Shown in pieces: positions 1 to 6,268 of a DNA stretch of 9,838 bases. The notes below the pieces were generated by a model that was not told the DNA's origin, made no database searches, and saw only the letters and a program-made list of their open reading frames with translations. Origin of the DNA: Deltaproteobacteria bacterium (lineage in GTDB: Bacteria; Desulfobacterota; Desulfobacteria; Desulfobacterales; ETH-SRB1); NCBI GenBank assembly GCA_030611115.1, contig JAUWQK010000027.1:1-9838 (forward strand), given 5' to 3'. Position 1 is the first letter of the stretch; each line of letters starts with the position of its first letter. The position numbers and the translations under genes are program-made.

Positions 1-331
1 ATAATTGCCGTCAGATACACAAATCCATGGGCCAGCCGGATATAGGTAATGTCGGAACACCAGACCTGATCAGGCTTTGTGATCGACAATTTCCTTAGGA
101 GATATGGGTACACCTTATGCTCTCTGCGCGGCCTGCTTGTATTCGGTTTGGGGGCCACTGATTCAATACCCATTAAACGCATCAGTCGTTGAACACGTTT
201 GCGGTTTACAGGAAAACCCTGGCGGTTCAAATAGTCTCTCATCTTTCGACTCCCATAAAAAGGATGCCTGAGAAATTCTTCATCGATAAGCCTCATTAAT
301 TCTAAATTCTCATTACTTTCAAAAGAAACTG
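1..331 (-). pseudogene. IS3-family transposase OrfB, 5'-truncated fragment, continues past left edge
   Basis: Reading the minus strand in the frame with an ATG at 296 gives an uninterrupted stretch resembling the integrase-like OrfB of IS3-family insertion sequences. It begins with an HTH_21-type segment (NLELMRLIDEEFLRHPFYGS, then KRVQRLMRLMGIE). A basic linker follows (RPRREHKVYPYLLRKL), then the start of the rve/DDE catalytic domain (KPDQVWCSDITYI). The Asp encoded at 51-53 would be the first of the DDE triad; the other two lie outside the window. Frame homology runs back to about 327-331, where the inverted repeat of the neighbouring Y1 element begins. The N-terminal part of OrfB and the orfA gene are not found on the other side of that element. 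I infer a remnant broken by insertion. Whether the 3' part is intact cannot be seen. Confidence 0.8.
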
Positions 332-350
332 GGGTCAAACCTTGATTATT
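330..350 (+). repeat. Left inverted repeat of the Y1 element
   Basis: This is the partner of 1353-1373, with one mismatch (A for G within GGTCAAACC versus GGTCAGACC). It is followed by the perfect 12-bp palindrome TTATTATAATAA at 346-357, which could form a small hairpin next to a cleavage site. The base just outside (329) no longer matches the other end. Confidence 0.8.
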
Positions 351-360
351 ATAATAAAGC

Positions 361-387
361 TTGACAACTCAAAATAGACTTTATAAA
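361..387 (+). promoter_or_regulatory. Possible sigma-70-type promoter for the transposase gene
   Basis: A perfect TTGACA lies at 361-366 and TATAAA at 382-387, with a short 15-base spacer. Using ATAAAT at 383-388 instead gives 16. A start about seven bases downstream would fall just before the ATG at 397, giving an almost leaderless message. This also argues that the TTG at 361 is a -35 box rather than a start codon. The call rests on sequence only, and AT-rich DNA makes chance matches common. Confidence 0.35.
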
Positions 388-396
388 TTTCAGCGT

Positions 397-1368
397 ATGG
401 CGCGACAATTGAGAATAGAATTTGAAGGAGCATATTATCATATTCTTTCACGAGGAAATAATCAGAGCAACATCTTTCACAGTGATGAGGATCGACAGGA
501 TTTTTTATACATCCTGGCAGATATGTCAGAAAGGTTTGAGATTGAAATTGATGCTTATGTTTTGATGGACAGTCATTATCATCTCCTGCTGCGGACAATG
601 AGACCCAATCTTTCAAAGAGCATGCAATGGCTGGGAACACGATACACCCGACGTTTTAATCTGAGAAATTTGCAAAGCGGCCATCTGTTTCAGGGACGGT
701 TTAAGAGCATAATTGTTGAAAATGATGCTTATTTGCTGAGACTCTCATGTTATATACATCGCAATCCATTGAGCGCAGGAATTGTAGACCGCTTGGTGAA
801 CTACAAATGGAGTAGTTACCGGTTTTATGCCTATAAGAAGAAGCCGCCTGAGTGGTTGAAAACCGGTCCCGTCTTTTCACAGGTACGTGCAAAAGACAGA
901 CAGAGAGCCTACCGCAACAAAGTTCAGAGGTATTCCGATGAAAAAGAGAGTTTATGGGAAGACGTTAAATTTGGTTTGATTTACGGTTCCCGGGAGTTCC
1001 TGGAATATATCAAGGAGAAACACTTATCATTAAAGAAAAATGGAGAACTGCCGCAATTAAATCAACTTTTAAAAGATGAGGATCAACAGGCGCTGATTGA
1101 AAAAGCCGCCAGGCTGCTTGATTGTGATATTGATTTTTTTAGAGAGTCCAAACGACTTTTAGGGAATAACCGTGATAAGCGAGATGCTATTTTATATTTT
1201 TTATGGAAGACCGGCAGATGCAGTAATCAAAAAATTGGGGAATTGTTCAATATCACCTATTCATCGGTTAGCCGGAGAGTCAGTCATGTTAAGACGCAAT
1301 TAAAAACAAGTAACGATTGTAGGCTCAAGAGGATTTATAAAAAACTAAATGAAATAATCAAGGTCTGA
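397..1368 (+). CDS. REP-associated-type Y1 transposase (TnpA_REP/RAYT-like)
   Basis: This is predicted to be a single-strand DNA transposase or nuclease of the HUH superfamily. I chose the ATG at 397 because it gives the family's usual N-terminus, MARQLRIEFEGAYYHILSRG (323 residues). The in-frame TTG at 361 would add 12 atypical residues and coincides with a possible -35 box. No clear Shine-Dalgarno precedes 397. The metal-binding HUH motif is HYH at residues 60-62 (DSHYHLLLRT). The likely catalytic tyrosine is Tyr119 in SCYIHRNPLSAG. Other family blocks include RYTRRFN and GHLFQGRFKS. The C-terminal third is an extension with a helix-turn-helix of the DnaA-C-like sort (IGELFNITYSSVSRRVSHV, about 280-298), seen in longer Y1_Tnp proteins. 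The TGA stop at 1366-1368 lies inside the right inverted repeat. The gene looks intact, and no key residue is missing. Confidence 0.9.
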   Translation: MARQLRIEFEGAYYHILSRGNNQSNIFHSDEDRQDFLYILADMSERFEIEIDAYVLMDSHYHLLLRTMRPNLSKSMQWLGTRYTRRFNLRNLQSGHLFQGRFKSIIVENDAYLLRLSCYIHRNPLSAGIVDRLVNYKWSSYRFYAYKKKPPEWLKTGPVFSQVRAKDRQRAYRNKVQRYSDEKESLWEDVKFGLIYGSREFLEYIKEKHLSLKKNGELPQLNQLLKDEDQQALIEKAARLLDCDIDFFRESKRLLGNNRDKRDAILYFLWKTGRCSNQKIGELFNITYSSVSRRVSHVKTQLKTSNDCRLKRIYKKLNEIIKV

Positions 1369-1373
1369 CCCCA
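1353..1373 (-). repeat. Right inverted repeat of the Y1 element
   Basis: This is an inverted copy of 330-350 (20 of 21 positions). It supplies the last four codons (IIKV, from 1354) and the TGA stop of the transposase gene. Outside it, AAAGGGG shows no further match to the left flank. Confidence 0.8.
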
Positions 1374-1410
1374 AAGGGGATTTATCCTCTTCCGAGTTCA
1401 GCTTCTTATT

Positions 1411-1598
1411 GTGGATTGGTTAGTCAATCATACATTGAAACTTGATATGCACCTTGGCCGCTTTATAAAAAGAAAAAAAACTTGTTTGCTGTCATGATTT
1501 TGAACATTCCGGCCGTTTTAAGAAAATATTGGCTTCTGGGAGTCTTTTCCCTAAAAGTCTTCAGTCTTCAGCCTAACCAACCTGAGTAGTTACCGACC
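1411..1598. repeat. Spacer repeat element, copy A, with heptad units, downstream of the radical SAM gene
   Basis: The right half is homologous to the ftsA-ftsQ spacer. Bases 1507-1536 match 6178-6207 at 27 of 30 positions (both contain TTCCGGCCG and AAAATATT). Both are then followed by 7-bp CTTCAG-type repeats, here AGTCTTC twice at 1556-1569 plus a partial unit. Both end in an AACCT...TAGTTA block. In both copies the final TTA is the stop codon of the minus-strand gene. A left arm is weak: GATTGGTTAG near 1414-1423 resembles the inverse of CTAACCAACC at 1574-1583. A related GGCCGCTTTATAAAA occurs at 1457-1471. The left limit is a guess. The rest of 1374-1589 shows no gene and no convincing continuation of the IS3 orfB. 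Confidence 0.55.
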
Positions 1599-3326
1599 TT
1601 CTTTCTTACAGACCCCGCAGACATTGCATGATTTCATAGGGCATGGTGCAGTCTCTTTACCATCCAGGGCTTTCTTATATTCCTGTTTTAGAAAAGACTT
1701 TTTTACTCCATGGTCTATAAAGTCCCAGGGAAGCAATTCGTCCAGAGATCGTTCCCTCAGAGCGTAGAAATCAGGATTTATCGGTGTTTCCTTGAGCGTT
1801 TGCGCCCAGTTTCCATGATTTTTATCAGCTAAAGTCAGAATTTCTGAAACCCTGCGGTCACCGCGTGAAAACATAGCCTGGATATAAGCCCAGCGAGGGA
1901 TATCCGCATGAACACGGACGTTTGCAACTCTTTTCAAACCATCCTTTATAATCTTTATTTTCTTTTTCAAAGTGCGTTCATCATCCATTGCAACCCACTG
2001 AAAAGGAGTAAACGGCTTTGGGACAAAAGAATTAACGGTTACGGTTATTAACCCTATTCGCTTTTTAATCCTGCTTGATTCTAGGAATTGATGTTTTATT
2101 TTTTTGCACAGTTCTATGACAGCTTCTATATCATCCATTGTTTCTGTTGGAAGACCAATCATGAAATAGAGCTTTAAGTTTGGGATACCGCCAGCTACAA
2201 GGGCCTCAGCGGCATTAAGTATTTCTTCTTCTGTAATGCCTTTATTGATTACTTTGCGCATACGTTCAGATCCTGCGTCCGGGGCAATTGTAGCTGTTTT
2301 TACTTTGCTTCGCCTCAGTAAGGATATAAGCTCCGGGCAAAGTGAGTCAGCCCTGAGAGAGCTGAACGATATTCTAATGTCCTTATTATTAACATAATCG
2401 TAAAGTTCTTTTATACTGGGAAAATCCGACACTGCAGCTCCTACAAGACCGATTTTATCGGTAAGCAAAACCCCCTGGTCCAAACATTTTGCAATAACCG
2501 GGAAAGACCTGAATCTCGGAGGCCTGTAAACATATCCGGCGCTGCAAAAGCGGCAACCATGCGGACAGCCCCTGCCTGTTTCTATCAAAAATGTGTTATC
2601 AAAGGTAGTATGCGGGGTTATTATACTGCTGCAGGTTGACACCTGGGAAAGGTCTTTTAGATACGTCCGCCTGATATTGACAGGGACATCAAACAATGGT
2701 TCAAAGGAACGAATTGTTTCATCTTTATTATAGGTTGTTTCGTAAAATGCCGGAACGTAAGTACCGGGTACTTTGTGCGCTATATTTTTTAAAAGAGATC
2801 TTCTGCTTATATCAGCATCAAAACAGCCAATAAATTGGGGAAGCATCAATTCCGCCTCACCGATCAAAAAACAATCGATAAATGATGAAATAGGTTCCGG
2901 GTTTAAAAAGCAGGCAACTCCCCCTGCAATAACAAGAGGATGAGGGGTTCCTCTATCGTTTGAATGCAAGGGGATACCTGCTTTATCTAAAATGGTTAGA
3001 AGGTTGGGGTAGTCATTCTCAAATGAAATTGAAAAAGCAATAATGTCAAAATCAGAAATCGGCCTCCCTGATTCTATAGTAATTATTCCGGCCCCTGGCG
3101 AACTGTTTTCATCGGGCAGGAAAGATCTTTCACATGCAACATCCTCAATATTGTTTAATAAATGATATACTGTCTGGAAACCAAGACTGGACATCCCAAC
3201 TTGATAGTTGTTGGGATATACAAGGACTATTCGAATACATTCTCTACAACCTTTCCTGATTGTACCGATCTCCGATTCAGCATATCTTTTATTTGACTTG
3301 CCGGTTTTCGATACCATATGTTTCAT
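1590..3326 (-). CDS. B12-binding-type radical SAM protein linked to ftsZ (TIGR03960-like), function unknown
   Basis: This is a 578-residue predicted radical S-adenosylmethionine enzyme. The N-terminal 220 or so residues resemble a cobalamin-binding-like domain (IRIVLVYPNNYQVGMSSLGF at 31-50, VIAGG at 132-136, GEAE at 157-160). The radical SAM core follows, with its cluster motif GCPHGCRFC (Cys254, Cys258, Cys261). A later strand and turn reads LYFMIGLPTET (386-396). The C-terminus has a second cysteine set, C-x4-C-x2-C-x2-C (Cys562, 567, 570, 573), which could hold another iron-sulfur cluster. The layout resembles the family often encoded just after ftsZ in deltaproteobacteria. The substrate is not known to me, and I do not assign one. 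The DUF2344-type C-terminal domain fused in some relatives is absent here. The ATG at 3326 was chosen from N-terminal similarity. An ATG at 3317 is the alternative, and neither has a clear Shine-Dalgarno. The gene lies 111 bases after ftsZ on the same strand, probably co-transcribed. Confidence 0.85.
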   Translation of the reverse strand: MKHMVSKTGKSNKRYAESEIGTIRKGCRECIRIVLVYPNNYQVGMSSLGFQTVYHLLNNIEDVACERSFLPDENSSPGAGIITIESGRPISDFDIIAFSISFENDYPNLLTILDKAGIPLHSNDRGTPHPLVIAGGVACFLNPEPISSFIDCFLIGEAELMLPQFIGCFDADISRRSLLKNIAHKVPGTYVPAFYETTYNKDETIRSFEPLFDVPVNIRRTYLKDLSQVSTCSSIITPHTTFDNTFLIETGRGCPHGCRFCSAGYVYRPPRFRSFPVIAKCLDQGVLLTDKIGLVGAAVSDFPSIKELYDYVNNKDIRISFSSLRADSLCPELISLLRRSKVKTATIAPDAGSERMRKVINKGITEEEILNAAEALVAGGIPNLKLYFMIGLPTETMDDIEAVIELCKKIKHQFLESSRIKKRIGLITVTVNSFVPKPFTPFQWVAMDDERTLKKKIKIIKDGLKRVANVRVHADIPRWAYIQAMFSRGDRRVSEILTLADKNHGNWAQTLKETPINPDFYALRERSLDELLPWDFIDHGVKKSFLKQEYKKALDGKETAPCPMKSCNVCGVCKKEGR

Positions 3327-3344
3327 AGGATTGTTGATTTGTGC

Positions 3345-3398
3345 CCCGCTTGGGCGGGATTCGCTCTGTTTTTGTAGGGCACGTTCTCCGAATGTGCC
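3345..3398 (-). other. Two small hairpins in the ftsZ to radical SAM spacer
   Basis: One hairpin pairs GGCACGTTC (3378-3386) with GAATGTGCC (3390-3398) around a three-base loop, with one non-Watson-Crick position. The other pairs CCCGC (3345-3349) with GCGGG (3354-3358) around four bases. In the minus-strand transcript neither is followed by a U run, so they are not good intrinsic terminators. They may instead be RNA processing or stabilising structures between ftsZ and the next gene. Confidence 0.45.
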
Positions 3399-3400
3399 AA

Positions 3401-3435
3401 TCCTGACCCCTGCTCCCCGATCCCTGACCCCTGAT
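3401..3435. repeat. Heptad tandem repeat, five units, abutting the ftsZ stop codon
   Basis: There are five consecutive 7-bp units: TCCTGAC, CCCTGCT, CCCCGAT, CCCTGAC and CCCTGAT. The array ends two bases before the TAG stop of ftsZ (3438-3440, minus strand). No inverted partner array is seen in the rest of this spacer, unlike the spacers further right. Confidence 0.75.
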
Positions 3436-3437
3436 AT

Positions 3438-4634
3438 CTAATCCGCCTTTCTTCTTAAAAAGGTAGGAATCTCAAGATCATTGTTGTCAATTACTATTCC
3501 CTTGTATCCTCTATAAGTAGCTCCGGTTGATTCACCTACCGCTTCCTTTTGACGGATAAAAGTCGGCTCATCAAAGTCAACTGCATTCATCCTGTCATCA
3601 GAAGTAATATCTCTTATTTTTCCCCTGAGCTCATGATCCATGTAGTTATTTCTGTGTTTTTTAGACATTGATGATTCATGCCCCGTACCTATCCCTGTTG
3701 CAATAACGGTGACTCTCATCTCATCACCAAGAGATTCATCAACTACAGTTCCCCAGATAATATCAGCATCCTCACCCACCTCTTCATATATTCTATCGGA
3801 AGCTTCCGTCATCTCCTCCATTGTTAATTCACTGGTACTTGTTAAGTTCATTAATACACCTTTTGCACCGACAATAGAAATATCTTCAAGCAATGGATGG
3901 GATATAGCCCTTTCAGCAGCTTCTTTTGCACGGTTAGCCCCACTTGCTATACCTGTACCCATTATGGCCATGCCTGCCCTTAACATTGTTGTTCTAACAT
4001 CCGCAAAATCAAGATTGACCAGACCCGGCATCATAATAAGATCGGTAATTCCCTTGACGGAATGAAGAAGAATTTCATCTGCTTTCTTAAACATATCGAC
4101 CATCTTTGCATTTTTGGAAGCAATTCCTCTTAATCTGTCGTTGGGTATTATAATTACTGTGTCAGCAACCTCTTTTAATGCAGCAATGCCTTCTTCCGCC
4201 TGTTTTGACCTTTTCTTCCCTTCAAATGAAAAAGGCTTTGTCACTACTGCAACTGTCAGCGCTTCAATTTCTTTGCAAATTTCCGCTATAACCGGTGCGG
4301 CTCCCGTGCCGGTACCACCGCCAAATCCAGCGGTAATAAAAACCATATGGCTGTCTTCAAGAGCGCTCTTTATTGTTTCCTTACTTTCAAGTGCGGCTTC
4401 TCTCCCGACTTGAGGATCAGCACCAGCGCCAAGTCCTTCTGTAAGCCTTTCTCCAATCCGCAGCTTGAGCTGTGCCTTTGAATTCTCAAGCGCCTGAGCA
4501 TCCGTGTTTGCCGCAATAAACTTAACTCCCTGCAGATTGGCTTCAATCATGTTGTTTATTGCATTTCCGCCTGCACCACCTACCCCAATAACCTTGATCT
4601 TTGCAGATTTATCATTATCTACATAAGTAAACAT
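3438..4634 (-). CDS. ftsZ: Cell division GTPase FtsZ
   Basis: This is the tubulin homologue that polymerises into the cytoplasmic Z-ring at the division site and recruits the divisome. The 398-residue protein is of normal length. The GTP-binding domain includes GVGGAGGNA (17-25), NTDAQAL (43-49) and the tubulin signature GGGTGTG (105-111). The T7 synergy loop NLDFAD (207-212) supplies the aspartates that complete GTP hydrolysis at the next subunit. After a variable linker (about 318-385), the C-terminal peptide DLEIPTFLRRKAD (386-398) is the usual docking site for FtsA and other partners. The ATG at 4634 is fixed by a strong AGGAGG five bases upstream. The gene sits after ftsA across a 213-base spacer filled by a large palindrome. 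No key residue is missing. Confidence 0.98.
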   Translation of the reverse strand: MFTYVDNDKSAKIKVIGVGGAGGNAINNMIEANLQGVKFIAANTDAQALENSKAQLKLRIGERLTEGLGAGADPQVGREAALESKETIKSALEDSHMVFITAGFGGGTGTGAAPVIAEICKEIEALTVAVVTKPFSFEGKKRSKQAEEGIAALKEVADTVIIIPNDRLRGIASKNAKMVDMFKKADEILLHSVKGITDLIMMPGLVNLDFADVRTTMLRAGMAIMGTGIASGANRAKEAAERAISHPLLEDISIVGAKGVLMNLTSTSELTMEEMTEASDRIYEEVGEDADIIWGTVVDESLGDEMRVTVIATGIGTGHESSMSKKHRNNYMDHELRGKIRDITSDDRMNAVDFDEPTFIRQKEAVGESTGATYRGYKGIVIDNNDLEIPTFLRRKAD

Positions 4635-4639
4635 AGCCC

Positions 4640-4645
4640 CCTCCT
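4640..4645 (-). promoter_or_regulatory. ftsZ ribosome binding site
   Basis: AGGAGG on the minus strand lies five bases before the ATG, a near-perfect Shine-Dalgarno. It lies outside the palindrome that fills the rest of the spacer, so that hairpin would not cover it. Confidence 0.85.
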
Positions 4646-4680
4646 ATTAATCTGACAGGTTGATTCCCATCCTGATCGAC

Positions 4681-4854
4681 AATTCAACCTAAATTGAGCA
4701 ATTTTTTACTTGATCTGCGCCGTTCTCTTGCGCATAAAGGCTTCGCAAAAATCCTCGACATATCCACGGGTATGCCTGCGGTTTTTGCAAATTCTTATGC
4801 ATCAAGATCCCAACACATATCTTCGCAAAAAATCGCTCAACTTAGGTTCAAATT
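4681..4854. repeat. Imperfect 174-bp palindrome between ftsA and ftsZ
   Basis: The two halves of this stretch are imperfect inverse complements around a centre near 4766-4767 (CATATCC/GGTATG). Matching blocks include CAACCTAAATTGAGC (4685-4699) against the inverse of GCTCAACTTAGGTTC (4835-4849). ATTTTTT (4701-4707) pairs with the inverse of AAAAAAT (4827-4833). TCTTGCGCATAA (4726-4737) pairs with the inverse of TTATGCATCAAGA (4795-4807), and TCGCAAAAA with TTTTTGCAAA. The outer right arm contains the ftsA stop (TGA at 4848-4850) and its last two sense codons. As RNA it would fold into one long stem-loop between ftsA and ftsZ. No open frame of note and no terminator-type U run was seen. Confidence 0.75.
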
Positions 4855-6077
4855 ACATCCTTGAACCATTTCTTCATCCTTGCTATTAAACGGTTGAAAA
4901 TGTTTTTGTCGCGAATCCTGAATTTATTCTTAACAGCCTGGTTTTTGGCACCGTATATAACCAAACCAACTCCGGTAGCATACATGGGGTTGTTTACTAC
5001 ATCGACCAGACCGCTGATTCCCATGGGCTTGCCCAGCCGGGTTGGAAAATTGAAAACTGATTCTGCAATCTCCCTCACATCTCTCAAAAGTGCTGATCCA
5101 CCGGTCAAAACAATGCCTGACGAAATTAATTTCTCCATCCCCGCTCTATAAATCTCTCTATTTATCAGTACGAAGATTTCCTCCATACGAGGTTCCAGAA
5201 TTTCACCAAGAATTTGTCTCGGAAGCTTTCTGGGCTTTCGCCCCCCCATGCCGGGCACCTCGATAGTTTCTTCGCTGCTGATATTTTTTGCAACGCAAGT
5301 TCCATACTTCTTTTTTATCTTTTCCGCTTCTCCATGCGGTGCGTGCAGGCCAATTGCCAGGTCATTTGTCAGGTTGTTACCACCCAATCCAAGCACAAAT
5401 GTATGCCTGATATTTTTATTGCAAAATATAGCGAGATCGCTTGTCCCTCCACCAAGATCAATCAAACCCGTACCCAGCTCTTTTTCTTCTTCGGTCAGCA
5501 CAGCTTCGCCGGAAGCAAGAGATTCCAGAACAATATCACTGACATCAAGGCCGGCACGGTTTGCACACTTGACAATGTTGTGAGCCGATGTTACAGCTCC
5601 GGTCACAATATGAATCTTTGCCTCCAGCCTTACTCCGGCCATACCAACAGGATTCTGAATACCTGTTTCATCATCAACAATGAATTCCTGGGGAAGCACG
5701 TGTATTACTTCCCTGTCCATTGGGATTGCCACAGCTTTTGCAGCATTGATTACTCGCTCAACATCAAGCTTGGTTATTTCAGAACTTTTTACCGCCACAA
5801 TTCCGCGGCTGTTGAAGCCGGTTATATGCCCTCCTGCAATTCCTGCATAAACCGATGAAATTTCGCAGCCGGCCATAAGCTCCGCTTCCTCAACCGCTTT
5901 TTTTATAGAATCTACGGTTGATTCAATATTCACCACCACTCCCTTACGGAGCCCGATTGAAGGGTGGGTGCCTATACCAACTATATTGATTTCATCGCCG
6001 GATATTTCACCAACAACAGCGCAGATTTTGGTAGTTCCAATATCAAGGCCCACAACGATTTCTTCTTTTCCCTGCAT
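4848..6077 (-). CDS. ftsA: Cell division protein FtsA
   Basis: FtsA is the actin-like ATPase that tethers FtsZ to the inner membrane and recruits later division proteins. The 409 residues show the actin-fold signature blocks. These are the phosphate-1 loop GLDIGTTK (10-17), the phosphate-2 loop LIDLGGGTSDLAIF (205-218) and the adenosine motif GIVLTGGSALL (321-331). The 1C (SHS2) insertion typical of FtsA lies roughly at 85-165. The tail (IFNRLIARMKKWFKDVI, 393-409) is amphipathic and basic, as expected for the membrane-targeting helix. The ATG at 6077 follows AAGGAGG by six bases. ftsQ lies 189 bases upstream and ftsZ 213 bases downstream, and both spacers are occupied by inverted repeats. 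The stop codon lies inside the outer arm of the downstream palindrome. Confidence 0.97.
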   Translation of the reverse strand: MQGKEEIVVGLDIGTTKICAVVGEISGDEINIVGIGTHPSIGLRKGVVVNIESTVDSIKKAVEEAELMAGCEISSVYAGIAGGHITGFNSRGIVAVKSSEITKLDVERVINAAKAVAIPMDREVIHVLPQEFIVDDETGIQNPVGMAGVRLEAKIHIVTGAVTSAHNIVKCANRAGLDVSDIVLESLASGEAVLTEEEKELGTGLIDLGGGTSDLAIFCNKNIRHTFVLGLGGNNLTNDLAIGLHAPHGEAEKIKKKYGTCVAKNISSEETIEVPGMGGRKPRKLPRQILGEILEPRMEEIFVLINREIYRAGMEKLISSGIVLTGGSALLRDVREIAESVFNFPTRLGKPMGISGLVDVVNNPMYATGVGLVIYGAKNQAVKNKFRIRDKNIFNRLIARMKKWFKDVI

Positions 6078-6083
6078 GTTAAA

Positions 6084-6090
6084 CCTCCTT
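6084..6090 (-). promoter_or_regulatory. ftsA ribosome binding site
   Basis: AAGGAGG on the minus strand lies six bases before the ATG. It sits immediately outside the spacer inverted repeat, between that repeat and the start codon. Confidence 0.85.
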
Positions 6091-6092
6091 AA

Positions 6093-6268
6093 AACTATCC
6101 AGGTATTTAGACTGAAGGCTATAGGCTGAAGGAAACAGATAATTCCTGAACATTATTCTCTATGTTTAGGACAAAATTTCCGGCCGCTTTAATAAAATAT
6201 TTGCTTCCGTGCTTCCGAAAGCCTTATACCTTCAGCCTTCAACCTTCAGTCTATTAACCTAAATAGTT
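6093..6268. repeat. Spacer inverted-repeat element, copy B, with heptad arms, between ftsQ and ftsA
   Basis: The arms are 6093-6132 and 6229-6268. The inner 25 bases (6108-6132 against 6229-6253) match as inverse complements at 22 positions. The outer parts share AACTAT/ATAGTT and AGGT/ACCT. Both arms have a 7-bp period. CCTTCAG, CCTTCAA and CCTTCAG lie at 6229-6249, and ACTGAAG, GCTATAG and GCTGAAG at 6111-6131. The middle contains TTCCGGCCGCTTTAAT (6178-6193), shared with copy A after the radical SAM gene. The right arm ends within the ftsQ stop codon (6267-6269). Confidence 0.75.

Larger units (their letters stand above)
330..1373 (+). mobile_element. Y1 (HUH) transposase unit bounded by 21-bp inverted repeats
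   Basis: The two ends are 330-350 and 1353-1373. They are inverted copies matching at 20 of 21 positions, with the shared core GGGGTCARACCTTGATTATT on the outer-to-inner strand. Between them lies one transposase gene with almost no spare DNA. No target-site duplication is visible, as expected for HUH transposases, which cut and join single strands. The element lies inside or at the edge of an IS3 orfB remnant and is oriented opposite to the dcw genes. The true boundaries are inferred from the repeats alone. A REP/BIME-like hairpin organisation or an IS200-like unit would both fit. Confidence 0.65.

Noticed and set aside
361..396. Upstream TTG start for the transposase
   Set aside because: The TTG is part of TTGACA, a possible -35 box. 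The added 12 residues are atypical, and the ATG at 397 gives the standard family N-terminus.
335..892. Minus-strand frames across the transposase gene
   Set aside because: They are shadows of the Y1 transposase, with no domain similarity and cysteine- or histidine-rich composition typical of antisense reading.
1373..1555. Continuation of the IS3 orfB 5' part to the right of the Y1 unit
   Set aside because: All three minus-strand frames contain stops and show no OrfB or OrfA motif.
3345..3398. Intrinsic terminator after ftsZ
   Set aside because: Two hairpins exist, but neither is followed by a U run in the minus-strand transcript.
5214..5858. Plus-strand open frame of 214 residues, and many other plus-strand frames over 3208-9264
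   Set aside because: They lie antisense to strong, full-length murC, murB, ftsQ, ftsA and ftsZ genes. They have no recognisable domains and follow the codon structure of the opposite strand.
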